Positions 34,825 to 43,139 of a DNA stretch of 64,000 nucleotides are shown here, one piece after another (positions within the stretch are counted from its first letter, which is position 1; each line of letters starts with the position of its first letter). This DNA is from G020348385 sp964538085 (GTDB lineage: Bacteria > Acidobacteriota > Aminicenantia > Aminicenantales > Aminicenantaceae). A model generated the notes under the pieces. That model saw nothing but the letters and a program-made list of their open reading frames with translations. It was not told the origin of the DNA and ran no database searches. The DNA lies in assembly GCA_964538085.1 (NCBI GenBank), contig CAZIDF010000013.1, forward strand, positions 32,320 to 96,319, given 5' to 3'. Position numbers and translations under genes: made by a program.

Positions 34825-35661
34825 TCACAAGGGCAAAAAATAGTCCGGATTTTCCGATAAAAAACGAACGACCTTTAGGTGAAGGGCATGCCCAGCTTTT
34901 TTTGCTATAAAATGCCCGGTTACGGGATTTCCCAAAAGCGAGAGATCTCCGACAAGATCTAATATTTTGTGTCTCACAAATTCATCGGGGTATCTCAGGG
35001 GACCGTTGATCACGCGGGTTTTATCCAGAACAATTGTATTTTTATAGGATCCTCCGAGGGCCAATCCCTGTTTTTGCAGAGCAGGAACATCCTCTAGAAA
35101 TCCGAAGGTTCGGGCCGGGGCAATTTCTTTCTCGAAATTCTCCGGATTTATCACAACAGACATTTCCTGCTTTTTGATACTCGGATGCTCAAACTCGATT
35201 TGATAAGTGATTCTTAATTCGGTATCCGGATCGACAGAGATTGAAGCCTTCTCTTCCTGAATAAAAAGGGATTTTGTGATCTTCTGGAGGTTCGTTTCCT
35301 TTTTGAGCTCCTTAAATCCAGCCCTTCGGACCGCTCGGGCAAAATGGAGGGCACTTCCATCCATCGAAGGGATCTCTTCTTGATTGAGTTCGATCGTCAC
35401 GCTATCGATACCATAAACCCATAGAACGGCGAGGATGTGTTCCAAGGTCATTATTTTCCCATGGTCGGTATCTAACATGGTGCAATTTTTAGTTCTTATA
35501 TCCTCTAGAGAAATGCGAAATTCCAAATTTCCCAGATCAGATCTCCTGAAAACGATTTGACCCGAGTCTGAGGGGATCAATCTAAGTTCGACAGGTTTTC
35601 CTGTATGGATTCCGAAGCCGAAGAACTCCAAGTCTCTTTCTAATGTTTTCATTTTTGCCAT
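34825..35661 (-). CDS. lpxC: UDP-3-O-acyl-N-acetylglucosamine deacetylase
   Basis: A 278-residue LpxC, slightly short of the usual 300 or so. The three zinc-ligand regions are present: TLEHILA, RHKILDLVGDL and GHALHLK. It performs the committed step of lipid A synthesis, which shows that the organism makes lipopolysaccharide. It lies 79 bases upstream of the TPR-glmU-glmS set on the same strand, so amino-sugar supply and lipid A synthesis sit together. ATG 35661 (MAKMK) and Met4 are both possible starts. Confidence 0.96.
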   Translation of the reverse strand: MAKMKTLERDLEFFGFGIHTGKPVELRLIPSDSGQIVFRRSDLGNLEFRISLEDIRTKNCTMLDTDHGKIMTLEHILAVLWVYGIDSVTIELNQEEIPSMDGSALHFARAVRRAGFKELKKETNLQKITKSLFIQEEKASISVDPDTELRITYQIEFEHPSIKKQEMSVVINPENFEKEIAPARTFGFLEDVPALQKQGLALGGSYKNTIVLDKTRVINGPLRYPDEFVRHKILDLVGDLSLLGNPVTGHFIAKKAGHALHLKVVRFLSENPDYFLPL

Positions 35662-35781
35662 AAGCTTTTTACTTCCGTTTTAGGTATTTTTCCTTCACGA
35701 TCCTGGATTAGTATAACCCAGATAAAAAGTTGGGGTCAAACTTCGTTCGTTTTCCCGTTCTAGCATAAGCAGCACCAGATA

Positions 35782-35790
35782 TGCTAAAAT
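35782..35790 (+). promoter_or_regulatory. Extended -10 promoter of larB, probably leaderless
   Basis: TGCTAAAAT ends seven bases before ATG 35798, so transcription would begin at or next to the start codon. The nonamer is identical to those before the histone and PAP2 genes. Confidence 0.5.
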
Positions 35791-35797
35791 CAGGATA

Positions 35798-36541
35798 ATG
35801 AAATCACAGCTTGAAGACATCCTCCATCAGGTTCATAGAGGAAAACTTAGCCCCCAAGAAGCGCTTAAACGCATCAAAGATTATCCCTACCAAGATTTAG
35901 CTTTTGCCAAGATCGATCATCACAGAGAACTTCGGCGGGGTTTCCCAGAGATCATTTTCGGCTTGGGAAAAACAGCAGATCAAATCATCAAGATCTCCCG
36001 GGAAATATTAAAAAAAGGGGACAATCTGCTCATTACCAAAGTCGATTCCTCCGTGTACAAAAAAGTCAAGGCCAAGCTCCCTAAAGTCCAGTACAATTCA
36101 CTCGCTAAGGTTATTTTTTGTAAACAAAAGAAAGATGTGGCAGGAAAAGGGAAAATAATCGTTATCACGGCAGGGACATCCGACATCCCGATTGCCGAAG
36201 AAGCAGCCGTCACGTGTGAGATTTTTGGAAACGAAGTGGATAGAGTCTACGATGTGGGCGTGGCCGGTCTTCACAGACTCTTCGGAGAATATGACAAAAT
36301 TACAAAGGCAAGGGTATTGATCGTCGTTGCGGGGATGGAAGGGGCTCTTCCCAGCGTCGTTGCAGGAATAACGGATAAGCCCATAATTGCGGTTCCGACA
36401 AGCGTGGGATATGGGGCGAGCATGAAGGGACTGGCCGCTCTCTTGGCAATGCTAAATTCTTGCCCCGGCGGTGTGGCGGTGGTGAATATCGACAATGGAT
36501 TCGGCGCGGCTTATCTTGCAAGTTTGATCAATCATCTCTGA
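35798..36541 (+). CDS. larB: LarB, pyridinium-3,5-biscarboxylic acid mononucleotide synthase
   Basis: A 247-residue member of the LarB/PurE-like carboxylase family. Recognisable stretches are KIDHHRELRRGFPEII, VITAGTSDIPIAEEA, YDVGVAGLHRL, VAGMEGALPSVVAG and PTSVGYGASMKG. LarB carboxylates and hydrolyses nicotinic acid adenine dinucleotide in making the nickel-pincer cofactor of lactate racemase and related enzymes. larC, larE and larA are not in the window, so the pathway would be dispersed or incomplete. The mRNA may be leaderless. Confidence 0.94.
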   Translation: MKSQLEDILHQVHRGKLSPQEALKRIKDYPYQDLAFAKIDHHRELRRGFPEIIFGLGKTADQIIKISREILKKGDNLLITKVDSSVYKKVKAKLPKVQYNSLAKVIFCKQKKDVAGKGKIIVITAGTSDIPIAEEAAVTCEIFGNEVDRVYDVGVAGLHRLFGEYDKITKARVLIVVAGMEGALPSVVAGITDKPIIAVPTSVGYGASMKGLAALLAMLNSCPGGVAVVNIDNGFGAAYLASLINHL

Positions 36542-36622
36542 ATGGTGAATCAAAAAGTTTTGCAACTTATGCAGTTAGGTGTGCTCTATTCCATGACAAA
36601 GGAGTTGAATGGACTTAGGCTC

Positions 36623-36651
36623 TTGACAATTTTCCGTTCCAACCCTATATT
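36623..36651 (+). promoter_or_regulatory. Near-perfect sigma-70 promoter of dnaG-rpoD
   Basis: TTGACA, a 17-base spacer and TATATT lie about 150 bases before the dnaG start. The leader between holds no ORF or clear riboswitch that I can identify. This is one of the best housekeeping promoters in the window. Confidence 0.75.
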
Positions 36652-36800
36652 TTATTAGTTAACTTTTATCCATTATCAACCTGTTAGAATAAGGTGGGTA
36701 AGCTTATTATTTGCTCGAAAATTGTAGACGATATGGGCGTTTTTTCGAATAATTAAAAGGGATGGGGATTAACAGGATGGTATAGATTTATTAGAATACG

Positions 36801-38543
36801 ATGGAAATAATCGATCAAATAAGGCAGGCAGCCAACATCATCGAACTGGCCTCCCAGTACACAACCTTGAAAAGAGCAGGGCGAAGGCATGTCGGACTAT
36901 GCCCTTTTCATTCTGAAAAGACTCCTTCATTCACTCTGGACGATGAAAGACAGCTTTTCCACTGCTTTGGATGCGGAACAGGTGGGGATGTTTTCACTCT
37001 TATTATGGAGAAGGAAGGTCTCAGTTTTCCTGAAGCCGTGCGCTATCTTGCTGAAAAATACAACATACCTCTTCCAGAACGAGAAAGATTCACATCTCAA
37101 AATAAACAATTGGGAGAAGAAATTAAAAACATAACTGAGGAGGCACTGGCACACTTTCGGAAAAATTTGCACAACACAGATGAAGGTAAAAAAGCACTTT
37201 CTTATCTTAAAAAAAGAAAAATTTCAGATGAAACTATTCAAACGCTAAAAATAGGATATGCATTAAATTCTTGGGATGCTCTTGTATCATATTTTAGAAG
37301 AAAGGAAATTTCCTCCAAAATACTTGAGAATGCAGGATTGACAATTTATCACCAAAAGAAAAACAGCTATTACGACCGATTTAGAGGAAGAATTATTTTC
37401 CCGATATTTACTGAATATGGAAAAGTTGTAGCTTTTGGAGGAAGAAGTCTTTTTAATGTAGAACCAAAATACTTAAATTCTCCTGATACAAAAATATACT
37501 CAAAAGGGAAACTCCTTTATGGTCTCAACTTTTGCAAAGAAACAATTAGAGAGAAAGAAGAAGTAATACTCGTTGAAGGGTATACAGACTTCACAGCCCT
37601 CTTCCAAGCAGGGATAAAAAATTTAGCTGCGTCACTGGGTACAAGTTTGACACCTGAACAAATTGATCAGGCGAAACGATTCGCTAGAAAAAGACTCATT
37701 TTATGCTTTGATGGCGATACAGCCGGGATAAAAGCAGCAAGCCGAGGCGCTGCTTTAGGGATTCAAAAAGAAATTCAGACAAGAGTTACAATAATTCCGA
37801 ACGGATTAGATCCTGATAGTTATATTAAAAAACATGACGTTGATTCATTTATCAATCTAATAAAAACAAGCATATCCGACTTAGACTATCTTATAGAATA
37901 TTTTTCCCAGGGAATAAATATGGATCTTCCTGGAGGGAAATCAAAGGTAGCCATGAATATAACGGAAATACTGAAAAACATTTCAAATCCAGTTAGACGG
38001 AGTGAATATATAAGGCGCACCTGTGAAAATTTAAATATTCATGAAGATGAATTAAGATCGATGATTAAAAGAGGAACTTCTAAATCCGAAGAAAAAAAGA
38101 GCGTGACCTTTCTTCCAGCTGAAGAAATTCTTCTTAATATATTCTTTCGAGACAAGAGTATTACTTCCCGTATTATAGACTTTTTAAAGGAAGATTATTT
38201 AAAGGGATTAAAAGGAGAGCCAATTTTTAAGGAAATAAAAAAAGCTTTCGCAAAAAATAATAAAACCCCAGATTTCAACGAATTTAAGCAAATTTTAGAC
38301 AAATCTATTTACAGTGCATTGTCAGAAGTTCAATTTGGAGAAAAAACTCCGTATACATTCGAAGAGGCAAAGGATTGCATCGAAAGTCTGCGGGACAGGT
38401 CTCTTGAGATGAAGTGTGTTGAATTGGATGCCCAAATAAAAAAATTGCAGCGGAATGGAGATTATGAAAAGAGCAATGAACTGTTGAGCCGAAAATTTGA
38501 AATTAAAAAACAACTTTCTTTGTCAATGCAACAAAACCGATGA
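36801..38543 (+). CDS. dnaG: DNA primase
   Basis: A 580-residue primase. The N-terminal zinc-binding CHC2 domain shows CPFHSEKTPSF and FHCFGCG. The catalytic TOPRIM core follows, with VEGYTDFTAL and CFDGDTAG. The C-terminal helicase-binding region (about 430-580) is weakly conserved and lysine-rich. It lays RNA primers for replication. The gene begins a two-gene operon with rpoD 16 bases downstream, the usual bacterial arrangement (without rpsU here). AT-rich codon use is stronger here than in rpoD. Confidence 0.97.
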   Translation: MEIIDQIRQAANIIELASQYTTLKRAGRRHVGLCPFHSEKTPSFTLDDERQLFHCFGCGTGGDVFTLIMEKEGLSFPEAVRYLAEKYNIPLPERERFTSQNKQLGEEIKNITEEALAHFRKNLHNTDEGKKALSYLKKRKISDETIQTLKIGYALNSWDALVSYFRRKEISSKILENAGLTIYHQKKNSYYDRFRGRIIFPIFTEYGKVVAFGGRSLFNVEPKYLNSPDTKIYSKGKLLYGLNFCKETIREKEEVILVEGYTDFTALFQAGIKNLAASLGTSLTPEQIDQAKRFARKRLILCFDGDTAGIKAASRGAALGIQKEIQTRVTIIPNGLDPDSYIKKHDVDSFINLIKTSISDLDYLIEYFSQGINMDLPGGKSKVAMNITEILKNISNPVRRSEYIRRTCENLNIHEDELRSMIKRGTSKSEEKKSVTFLPAEEILLNIFFRDKSITSRIIDFLKEDYLKGLKGEPIFKEIKKAFAKNNKTPDFNEFKQILDKSIYSALSEVQFGEKTPYTFEEAKDCIESLRDRSLEMKCVELDAQIKKLQRNGDYEKSNELLSRKFEIKKQLSLSMQQNR

Positions 38544-38559
38544 GCGATAGGAGATAACA

Positions 38560-40197
38560 TTGCCTTCTGAAAGCAAATACGACAGAGAAGAAGTTCATGA
38601 GTTGATCTCCAAGGGGAGGAAACGTGGATATCTTCTCTTCGAAGAAATCGATGAGACTTTCCAAGATGAGTTCGACAGCGATGCTGACTTTAACGAATTC
38701 ATCAGTTCGATGGACGACTATGGCATTAAAATTCGGTATAAGCGAAGGGGCCAACTTCCCAAAATAAGAAAAAGCGATATCGTCTCACTAGAAGGCCTGG
38801 AAAGAACCACGGATCCTGTGAAGCTCTATCTTCGGGAAATGGGGAATATTTCGCTGCTCACTAGAGAAGGAGAAATCGCTATAGCGAGGGAGATCGAGCG
38901 CGGAGAAAAAACCATAATCAAAGCTCTTTCGAAAACAAGATTGGTTCTTAACGAAGTTCTTTCCATCAAAGACAAACTCGATGATTTTCCAGATATTTTG
39001 CATGACATGTTCGAGATAAGCGAGGATGATATCGGTGAAGGAAAACTCGAGGAGCAGAAGAAAAAAATCCTGAAAAAGATCGAAAAGATCCGGGGAATGA
39101 GTGAAGAACTCGATTCCATTCCTGTCCGGAAAAAACATGCTTTTACCAGAGGACGCCTGATCGTTCGAATGAGCCGATCCATACGGGACCTTAGCATTCG
39201 GCCCGGCCTGCGTGAGGAGATCATCGAAGGCCTAAGGGAAAAGCTTAAGGTGATCAACGAACTGGAAGAGACAAAAGAGGAATTGAACCTCGCTCTTGCT
39301 CAAGCAAAAACGAAACGGGCTAAGAGAAAAGAAGCCGACCTGAAGCTTAAAGCTAAAGATATAAATAAGCTATTGCGCACTTATCAAAACGAGATAGGCT
39401 TAGATTCTCAAACGTTGAGAAAAACACTCAGAGCTATCACCACGGGTAGAAAAATCAGTGACCAGGCAAAAAAGGAATTGGTCGCTGCCAATTTACGGTT
39501 GGTTGTATCGATCGCCAAAAAATACAGCAACCGGGGGCTTCAATTCCTCGATTTGATCCAAGAAGGCAACATGGGCCTTATGAAAGCCGTGGATAAGTTC
39601 GAATACAGAAGAGGTTATAAATTTTCGACCTATGCAACATGGTGGATCCGACAGGCTATAACCCGAGCCATCGCAGACCAAGCAAGGACGATAAGAATAC
39701 CTGTTCATATGATAGAGACTATCAACAAACTGATCCGCGTATCCCGGAGTCTTGTGCAAGAGATAGGGAGAGAGCCGACATGCGAGGAGATCGCGAAAAA
39801 AATGGACCTCCCGATCATCAAGGTGCGCAAGATCATCAAGATCGCCCAGGAACCCATTTCTCTGGAAACCCCCATCGGCGAAGAAGAAGACAGTCACTTA
39901 GGTGATTTTATCGAAGATAAGTTTATCCCATCTCCTCCGGATGCCGTCATCCACATCAACCTGAGAGAGCAGATTGAAAATGCCCTGAAAACACTCACAG
40001 AAAGAGAGGCAAAAGTCCTGAAGATGAGATTCGGACTGGGAGACGGTAATGAACACACCCTGGAAGAAGTGGGCCAGCAGTTCAAGGTAACACGTGAAAG
40101 GATCCGGCAGATCGAGGCAAAGGCATTACGGAAACTCAAACACCCCAGTCGCAGCCGAAAGCTGAAGTCTTTCACGGAAGGCGAAGAACCAATCTAA
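38560..40197 (+). CDS. rpoD: Primary sigma factor RpoD (sigma-70)
   Basis: 545 residues from TTG 38560, preceded by AGGAG at a good distance; no in-frame ATG gives a full protein. An N-terminal region 1.1-like domain (VHELISKGRKRGYLLFEEI) leads to region 1.2 (DPVKLYLREMG), a non-conserved insert, then region 2 (FLDLIQEGNMGLMKAVDKFEYRRGYKF split by YATWWIRQAI) and region 4 (TLEEVGQQFKVTRERIRQIEAKALRKL). It is the housekeeping sigma factor. The rare start codon may hold down its translation. Confidence 0.97.
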   Translation: MPSESKYDREEVHELISKGRKRGYLLFEEIDETFQDEFDSDADFNEFISSMDDYGIKIRYKRRGQLPKIRKSDIVSLEGLERTTDPVKLYLREMGNISLLTREGEIAIAREIERGEKTIIKALSKTRLVLNEVLSIKDKLDDFPDILHDMFEISEDDIGEGKLEEQKKKILKKIEKIRGMSEELDSIPVRKKHAFTRGRLIVRMSRSIRDLSIRPGLREEIIEGLREKLKVINELEETKEELNLALAQAKTKRAKRKEADLKLKAKDINKLLRTYQNEIGLDSQTLRKTLRAITTGRKISDQAKKELVAANLRLVVSIAKKYSNRGLQFLDLIQEGNMGLMKAVDKFEYRRGYKFSTYATWWIRQAITRAIADQARTIRIPVHMIETINKLIRVSRSLVQEIGREPTCEEIAKKMDLPIIKVRKIIKIAQEPISLETPIGEEEDSHLGDFIEDKFIPSPPDAVIHINLREQIENALKTLTEREAKVLKMRFGLGDGNEHTLEEVGQQFKVTRERIRQIEAKALRKLKHPSRSRKLKSFTEGEEPI

Positions 40198-40331
40198 TTC
40201 CTGAATTATTTACCAGTCGATACCCTCCACTCCACCCAGCAATAATGGCTGGCCAGAAGACTAAAAACGACTGTATTCATAATCTGTTTTCTAGAATAAA
40301 TTTCTATAATTTTATGAATACCTTTTTGTAA

Positions 40332-40371
40332 GGGCGGGGAGGGTTGGCGGTGGGGTGGGTTGGCGGCGGGG
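40332..40371 (+). repeat. G-rich tract with quadruplex potential
   Basis: The plus strand has GGG-C-GGGG-A-GGG, then GGGG-T-GGG, containing the direct repeat GGGTTGGCGG. Runs of three or four G with short loops satisfy the G-quadruplex pattern. It lies in the 227-base gap between rpoD and the tRNA, 50 bases upstream of the tRNA promoter region (TTGACT at 40388-40393). No gene is seen in that gap. Confidence 0.5.
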
Positions 40372-40424
40372 TGAGTTAGCCGGAAAATTGACTTGACTTT
40401 ATATTTGTTATAGATTGAAGGAGA

Positions 40425-40496
40425 GGGCCTATAGCTCAGCGGTAGAGCCACCGGCTCATAACCGGCAGGTCCCAGGTTCGAATCCTGGTAGGCCCA
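40425..40496 (+). tRNA. tRNA with CAT anticodon (Met, or Ile2)
   Basis: A 72-base cloverleaf: acceptor GGGCCTA/TAGGCCC, D arm AGCTCAGCGGTAGAGC, anticodon loop CTCATAA (CAT), T arm with GGTTCGAATCC, discriminator A, no encoded CCA. Elongator Met and lysidine-modified Ile2 cannot be told apart safely by eye. It is not the initiator, which would need three G-C pairs and a mismatched acceptor end. Confidence 0.93.
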
Positions 40497-40517
40497 TTTT
40501 CGCACAGAGGATAGGAT

Positions 40518-41231
40518 GTGGAAACAGATTTCGCTAATTTAATCAAACTGCAACAACTCGATATCGAGATAAGAAACACATCTGTCCTTCTTGATGATAT
40601 CCCACATCTGATCGAAGAGATCGAGCAAGAATCCAAGGATAGCCTACAGATCGTTCAAGATGCTAAAGACAGTTTGGCCAAGAACCAGAAAAAAAGACGG
40701 GACCTGGAATCTGGATTGCAGGATATCAAAGATAACATAACTAAGTTCAAACGGCAGCTCAATGAGGTGAAAACAAATAAAGAATACACAGCTCTTCTCA
40801 AAGAAATCGACGAAACGAACGCAAGAATCGATTCTCTGGAAGAACAAATAATTACTGAGATGCTTTCTGCCGACGAAATCGAGAGTGAAATCAAAGAAGC
40901 CAGCAAAAAAGCAGAGGAAATCCAGGCAGATCTAGCCAAGAAAAAAGAAAAAATATTGCAGGAAAAGAACGAAGCCCAGGAGAAATTGAACGATCTAGAA
41001 AAAGAAAAAGAAGAACTATTGCCAAAAATCCCCTCTGATCAAATGAAACTTTACAAGCAGATTTCCAGCAAGAAAAACGGGATCGTTCTTTCTCCAGTTA
41101 CAGACGAATTCTGCACAATGTGCCATATGCGTGTTCGCCCACAGATGGTGAACGAACTCATTGCTGGAAGAGAGATCATCACGTGTGAGAACTGCGGAAG
41201 GATCCTTCACTACATAAAAAAGTCAGAGTGA
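40518..41231 (+). CDS. Coiled-coil protein with C-terminal zinc ribbon (DUF164/zf-RING_7)
   Basis: A 237-residue protein with GTG start. Residues 10-180 are almost entirely coiled coil, folding as a long helical hairpin around the TNKEYTALLKEID motif. The C-terminus is a zinc ribbon with CTMCHMRV and CENCGRIL, ending YIKKSE. The family is widespread and often described as a nucleic-acid-binding zinc ribbon protein, but its job is not settled. It lies just after a tRNA and its stop is 16 bases from the convergent acyl-CoA synthetase gene. Confidence 0.9.
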   Translation: METDFANLIKLQQLDIEIRNTSVLLDDIPHLIEEIEQESKDSLQIVQDAKDSLAKNQKKRRDLESGLQDIKDNITKFKRQLNEVKTNKEYTALLKEIDETNARIDSLEEQIITEMLSADEIESEIKEASKKAEEIQADLAKKKEKILQEKNEAQEKLNDLEKEKEELLPKIPSDQMKLYKQISSKKNGIVLSPVTDEFCTMCHMRVRPQMVNELIAGREIITCENCGRILHYIKKSE

Positions 41232-41247
41232 ATCCCTCCAGATACCT

Positions 41248-43038
41248 CTATTCCCCACCTCCTTCAACATAAAGAGCATCGATGATATCCTGGTATTTTT
41301 TCTCGACAAAACTTCTTTTTATCTTAAAAGTAGGTGTAATCTCTCCATCGGCAATCGTGAATTCTTTATCCAAAAGCGCGATTTTTTTTATCTTTTCATA
41401 AGAGGCAAAATTGGGAGTCGCTCTATCGACCTCGGCTTCCAAGAATTTGACAATTTCTTCCTTTTTGATGAGGTCAAGTCTAGTCTCGTAAGGAATTTTG
41501 TTGAATGAAGCATACTCCTCCAATTTTTCAAAATTGGGAACGATAAGGGCCGACATGAACTTACGCTTATCTCCGATGACCAAAACATCGGCTACATAGG
41601 TGTTGGTCTTGAGGGCATTTTCAATCGGCTGAGGGGCAACATTCTTGCCTCCCGCTGTAACGATGATATCTTTTTTTCTGTCGGTGATGACGATGAATCC
41701 ATCTTCATCCAGATAACCGATGTCTCCCGTGTAAAACCATCCATCCTTGATGGCTTCCCGGGTTTCATCCTCCATCTTATAGTAGCCTCTCATGATATTA
41801 GGACCTCTGGCCAGGATTTCCCCATCTGCGGCGATTTTCACCTCGACATCAGGGATGGGGGGACCGACACTGCCGAATTTTATCTTTTCTAACCGGTTAA
41901 TGGTTATAACGGGCGATGTTTCGGTCAATCCGTATCCTTCCAACACGATGAGTCCCATAGCATAAAACAATTCGGCGATATCTTTGGAAAGTGGAGCAGC
42001 CCCCGACACAAAAAACCTGATTCTCCCACCGGTTTTGGCGATGATCTTGGAGAACACAAGCTTGTGCGCCATTTTCCTTTTGAATTCAAGAAGCCTTGGG
42101 ATGGATTCCCCTCGGAGGGTTCTCTGGCCAAATTCTCTTCCCACCTTTATTGCCCAAAAGAAAATTTTTCTCTTTAACGGAGGACTCGCTAAGACATTAT
42201 CCATGACATTCGAATAGACTTTTTCGAACAAACGGGGAACTCCGATAACGACTGTGGGCCGCACTTCAGGCAAATTCTGCCCCACACTCAGCATATCCTC
42301 GGCATAAGCTATGGAACACCCCTTGTAAAGATAGGTGTAGGTGGCAATTCTTTCGAAACTGTGGGACAAAGGTAACCAGGACAACACCGTGTCTTCATTG
42401 GTAAACTCGATCACGTCAGTAACTCCTTTGACATTACTGACAAAATTACTGTGTGTGAGCATCACTCCTTTCGGGACACCGGTGGTGCCCGATGTGTACA
42501 AGATGGAGGCCAGTTTGTCAGGCGTTGCACGGGAGGCTGCCTTATCGAAAAGATCCGGACTTTCTTCAAAAATCTTTTTTCCCTTTTCCAAAACTTGATC
42601 GAAAGTCAAAACACCTTCAAGAGCTTGAGATTCAAACGTAATGTAATGCCTAACCTTATGTAGTTCAGATCTTATCTCCTTTATTTTACTTCCCTGCTCT
42701 GAGTCCGAATACACTACGATTGTCGCATCCGAATTATCCGTTATGTACTTGATCTGTTCAGGGATCAAGGACGGGTAGACAGGAACGGTGACTCCCCCAG
42801 CACACAAGGTTGCGATGTCTGTCATCACCCACTCGGGTCTGGTTTCGGATAATATCACCAATTTGTCCTCAGGATTCAAACCCAATTCTTTCAGCCCAAG
42901 AGAAAAATATTTGACTTTATTTCCAAATTCTTCTGTGGATACAGGGACATATTTTCCTTCCTTTTTGTAAAGGATCAAATCGTCCCTGGGATATTCTTTG
43001 AGAGTATTGGAAAATAGCTGACAGATAGTTTGGACCAT
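41248..43038 (-). CDS. Long-chain acyl-CoA synthetase (AMP-forming)
   Basis: A 596-residue adenylate-forming enzyme of the FAA1-like bacterial group. The AMP-binding loop YTSGTTGVPKG is at 181-191, followed by GYGLTETSPV, GWFYTGDIGYLD and the C-terminal DRKKDIIVTAGGKNVAPQ hinge. The catalytic lysine near the end is probably in TPTFKIKR. It activates fatty acids to acyl-CoA with ATP. GAGGAGG lies seven bases before the start. An acyl-CoA dehydrogenase is encoded at 61437-62582, but not in the same operon. Confidence 0.95.
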   Translation of the reverse strand: MVQTICQLFSNTLKEYPRDDLILYKKEGKYVPVSTEEFGNKVKYFSLGLKELGLNPEDKLVILSETRPEWVMTDIATLCAGGVTVPVYPSLIPEQIKYITDNSDATIVVYSDSEQGSKIKEIRSELHKVRHYITFESQALEGVLTFDQVLEKGKKIFEESPDLFDKAASRATPDKLASILYTSGTTGVPKGVMLTHSNFVSNVKGVTDVIEFTNEDTVLSWLPLSHSFERIATYTYLYKGCSIAYAEDMLSVGQNLPEVRPTVVIGVPRLFEKVYSNVMDNVLASPPLKRKIFFWAIKVGREFGQRTLRGESIPRLLEFKRKMAHKLVFSKIIAKTGGRIRFFVSGAAPLSKDIAELFYAMGLIVLEGYGLTETSPVITINRLEKIKFGSVGPPIPDVEVKIAADGEILARGPNIMRGYYKMEDETREAIKDGWFYTGDIGYLDEDGFIVITDRKKDIIVTAGGKNVAPQPIENALKTNTYVADVLVIGDKRKFMSALIVPNFEKLEEYASFNKIPYETRLDLIKKEEIVKFLEAEVDRATPNFASYEKIKKIALLDKEFTIADGEITPTFKIKRSFVEKKYQDIIDALYVEGGGE

Positions 43039-43139
43039 AAGACCCTCCTCAACTAAGGTGGGTCAATTTTAATGAAGTTCAGGAACTCGTGTCAAGTAGG
43101 ATGAGATAGGGTGGGACTGAGAGGAACGTCCCCTTATTA

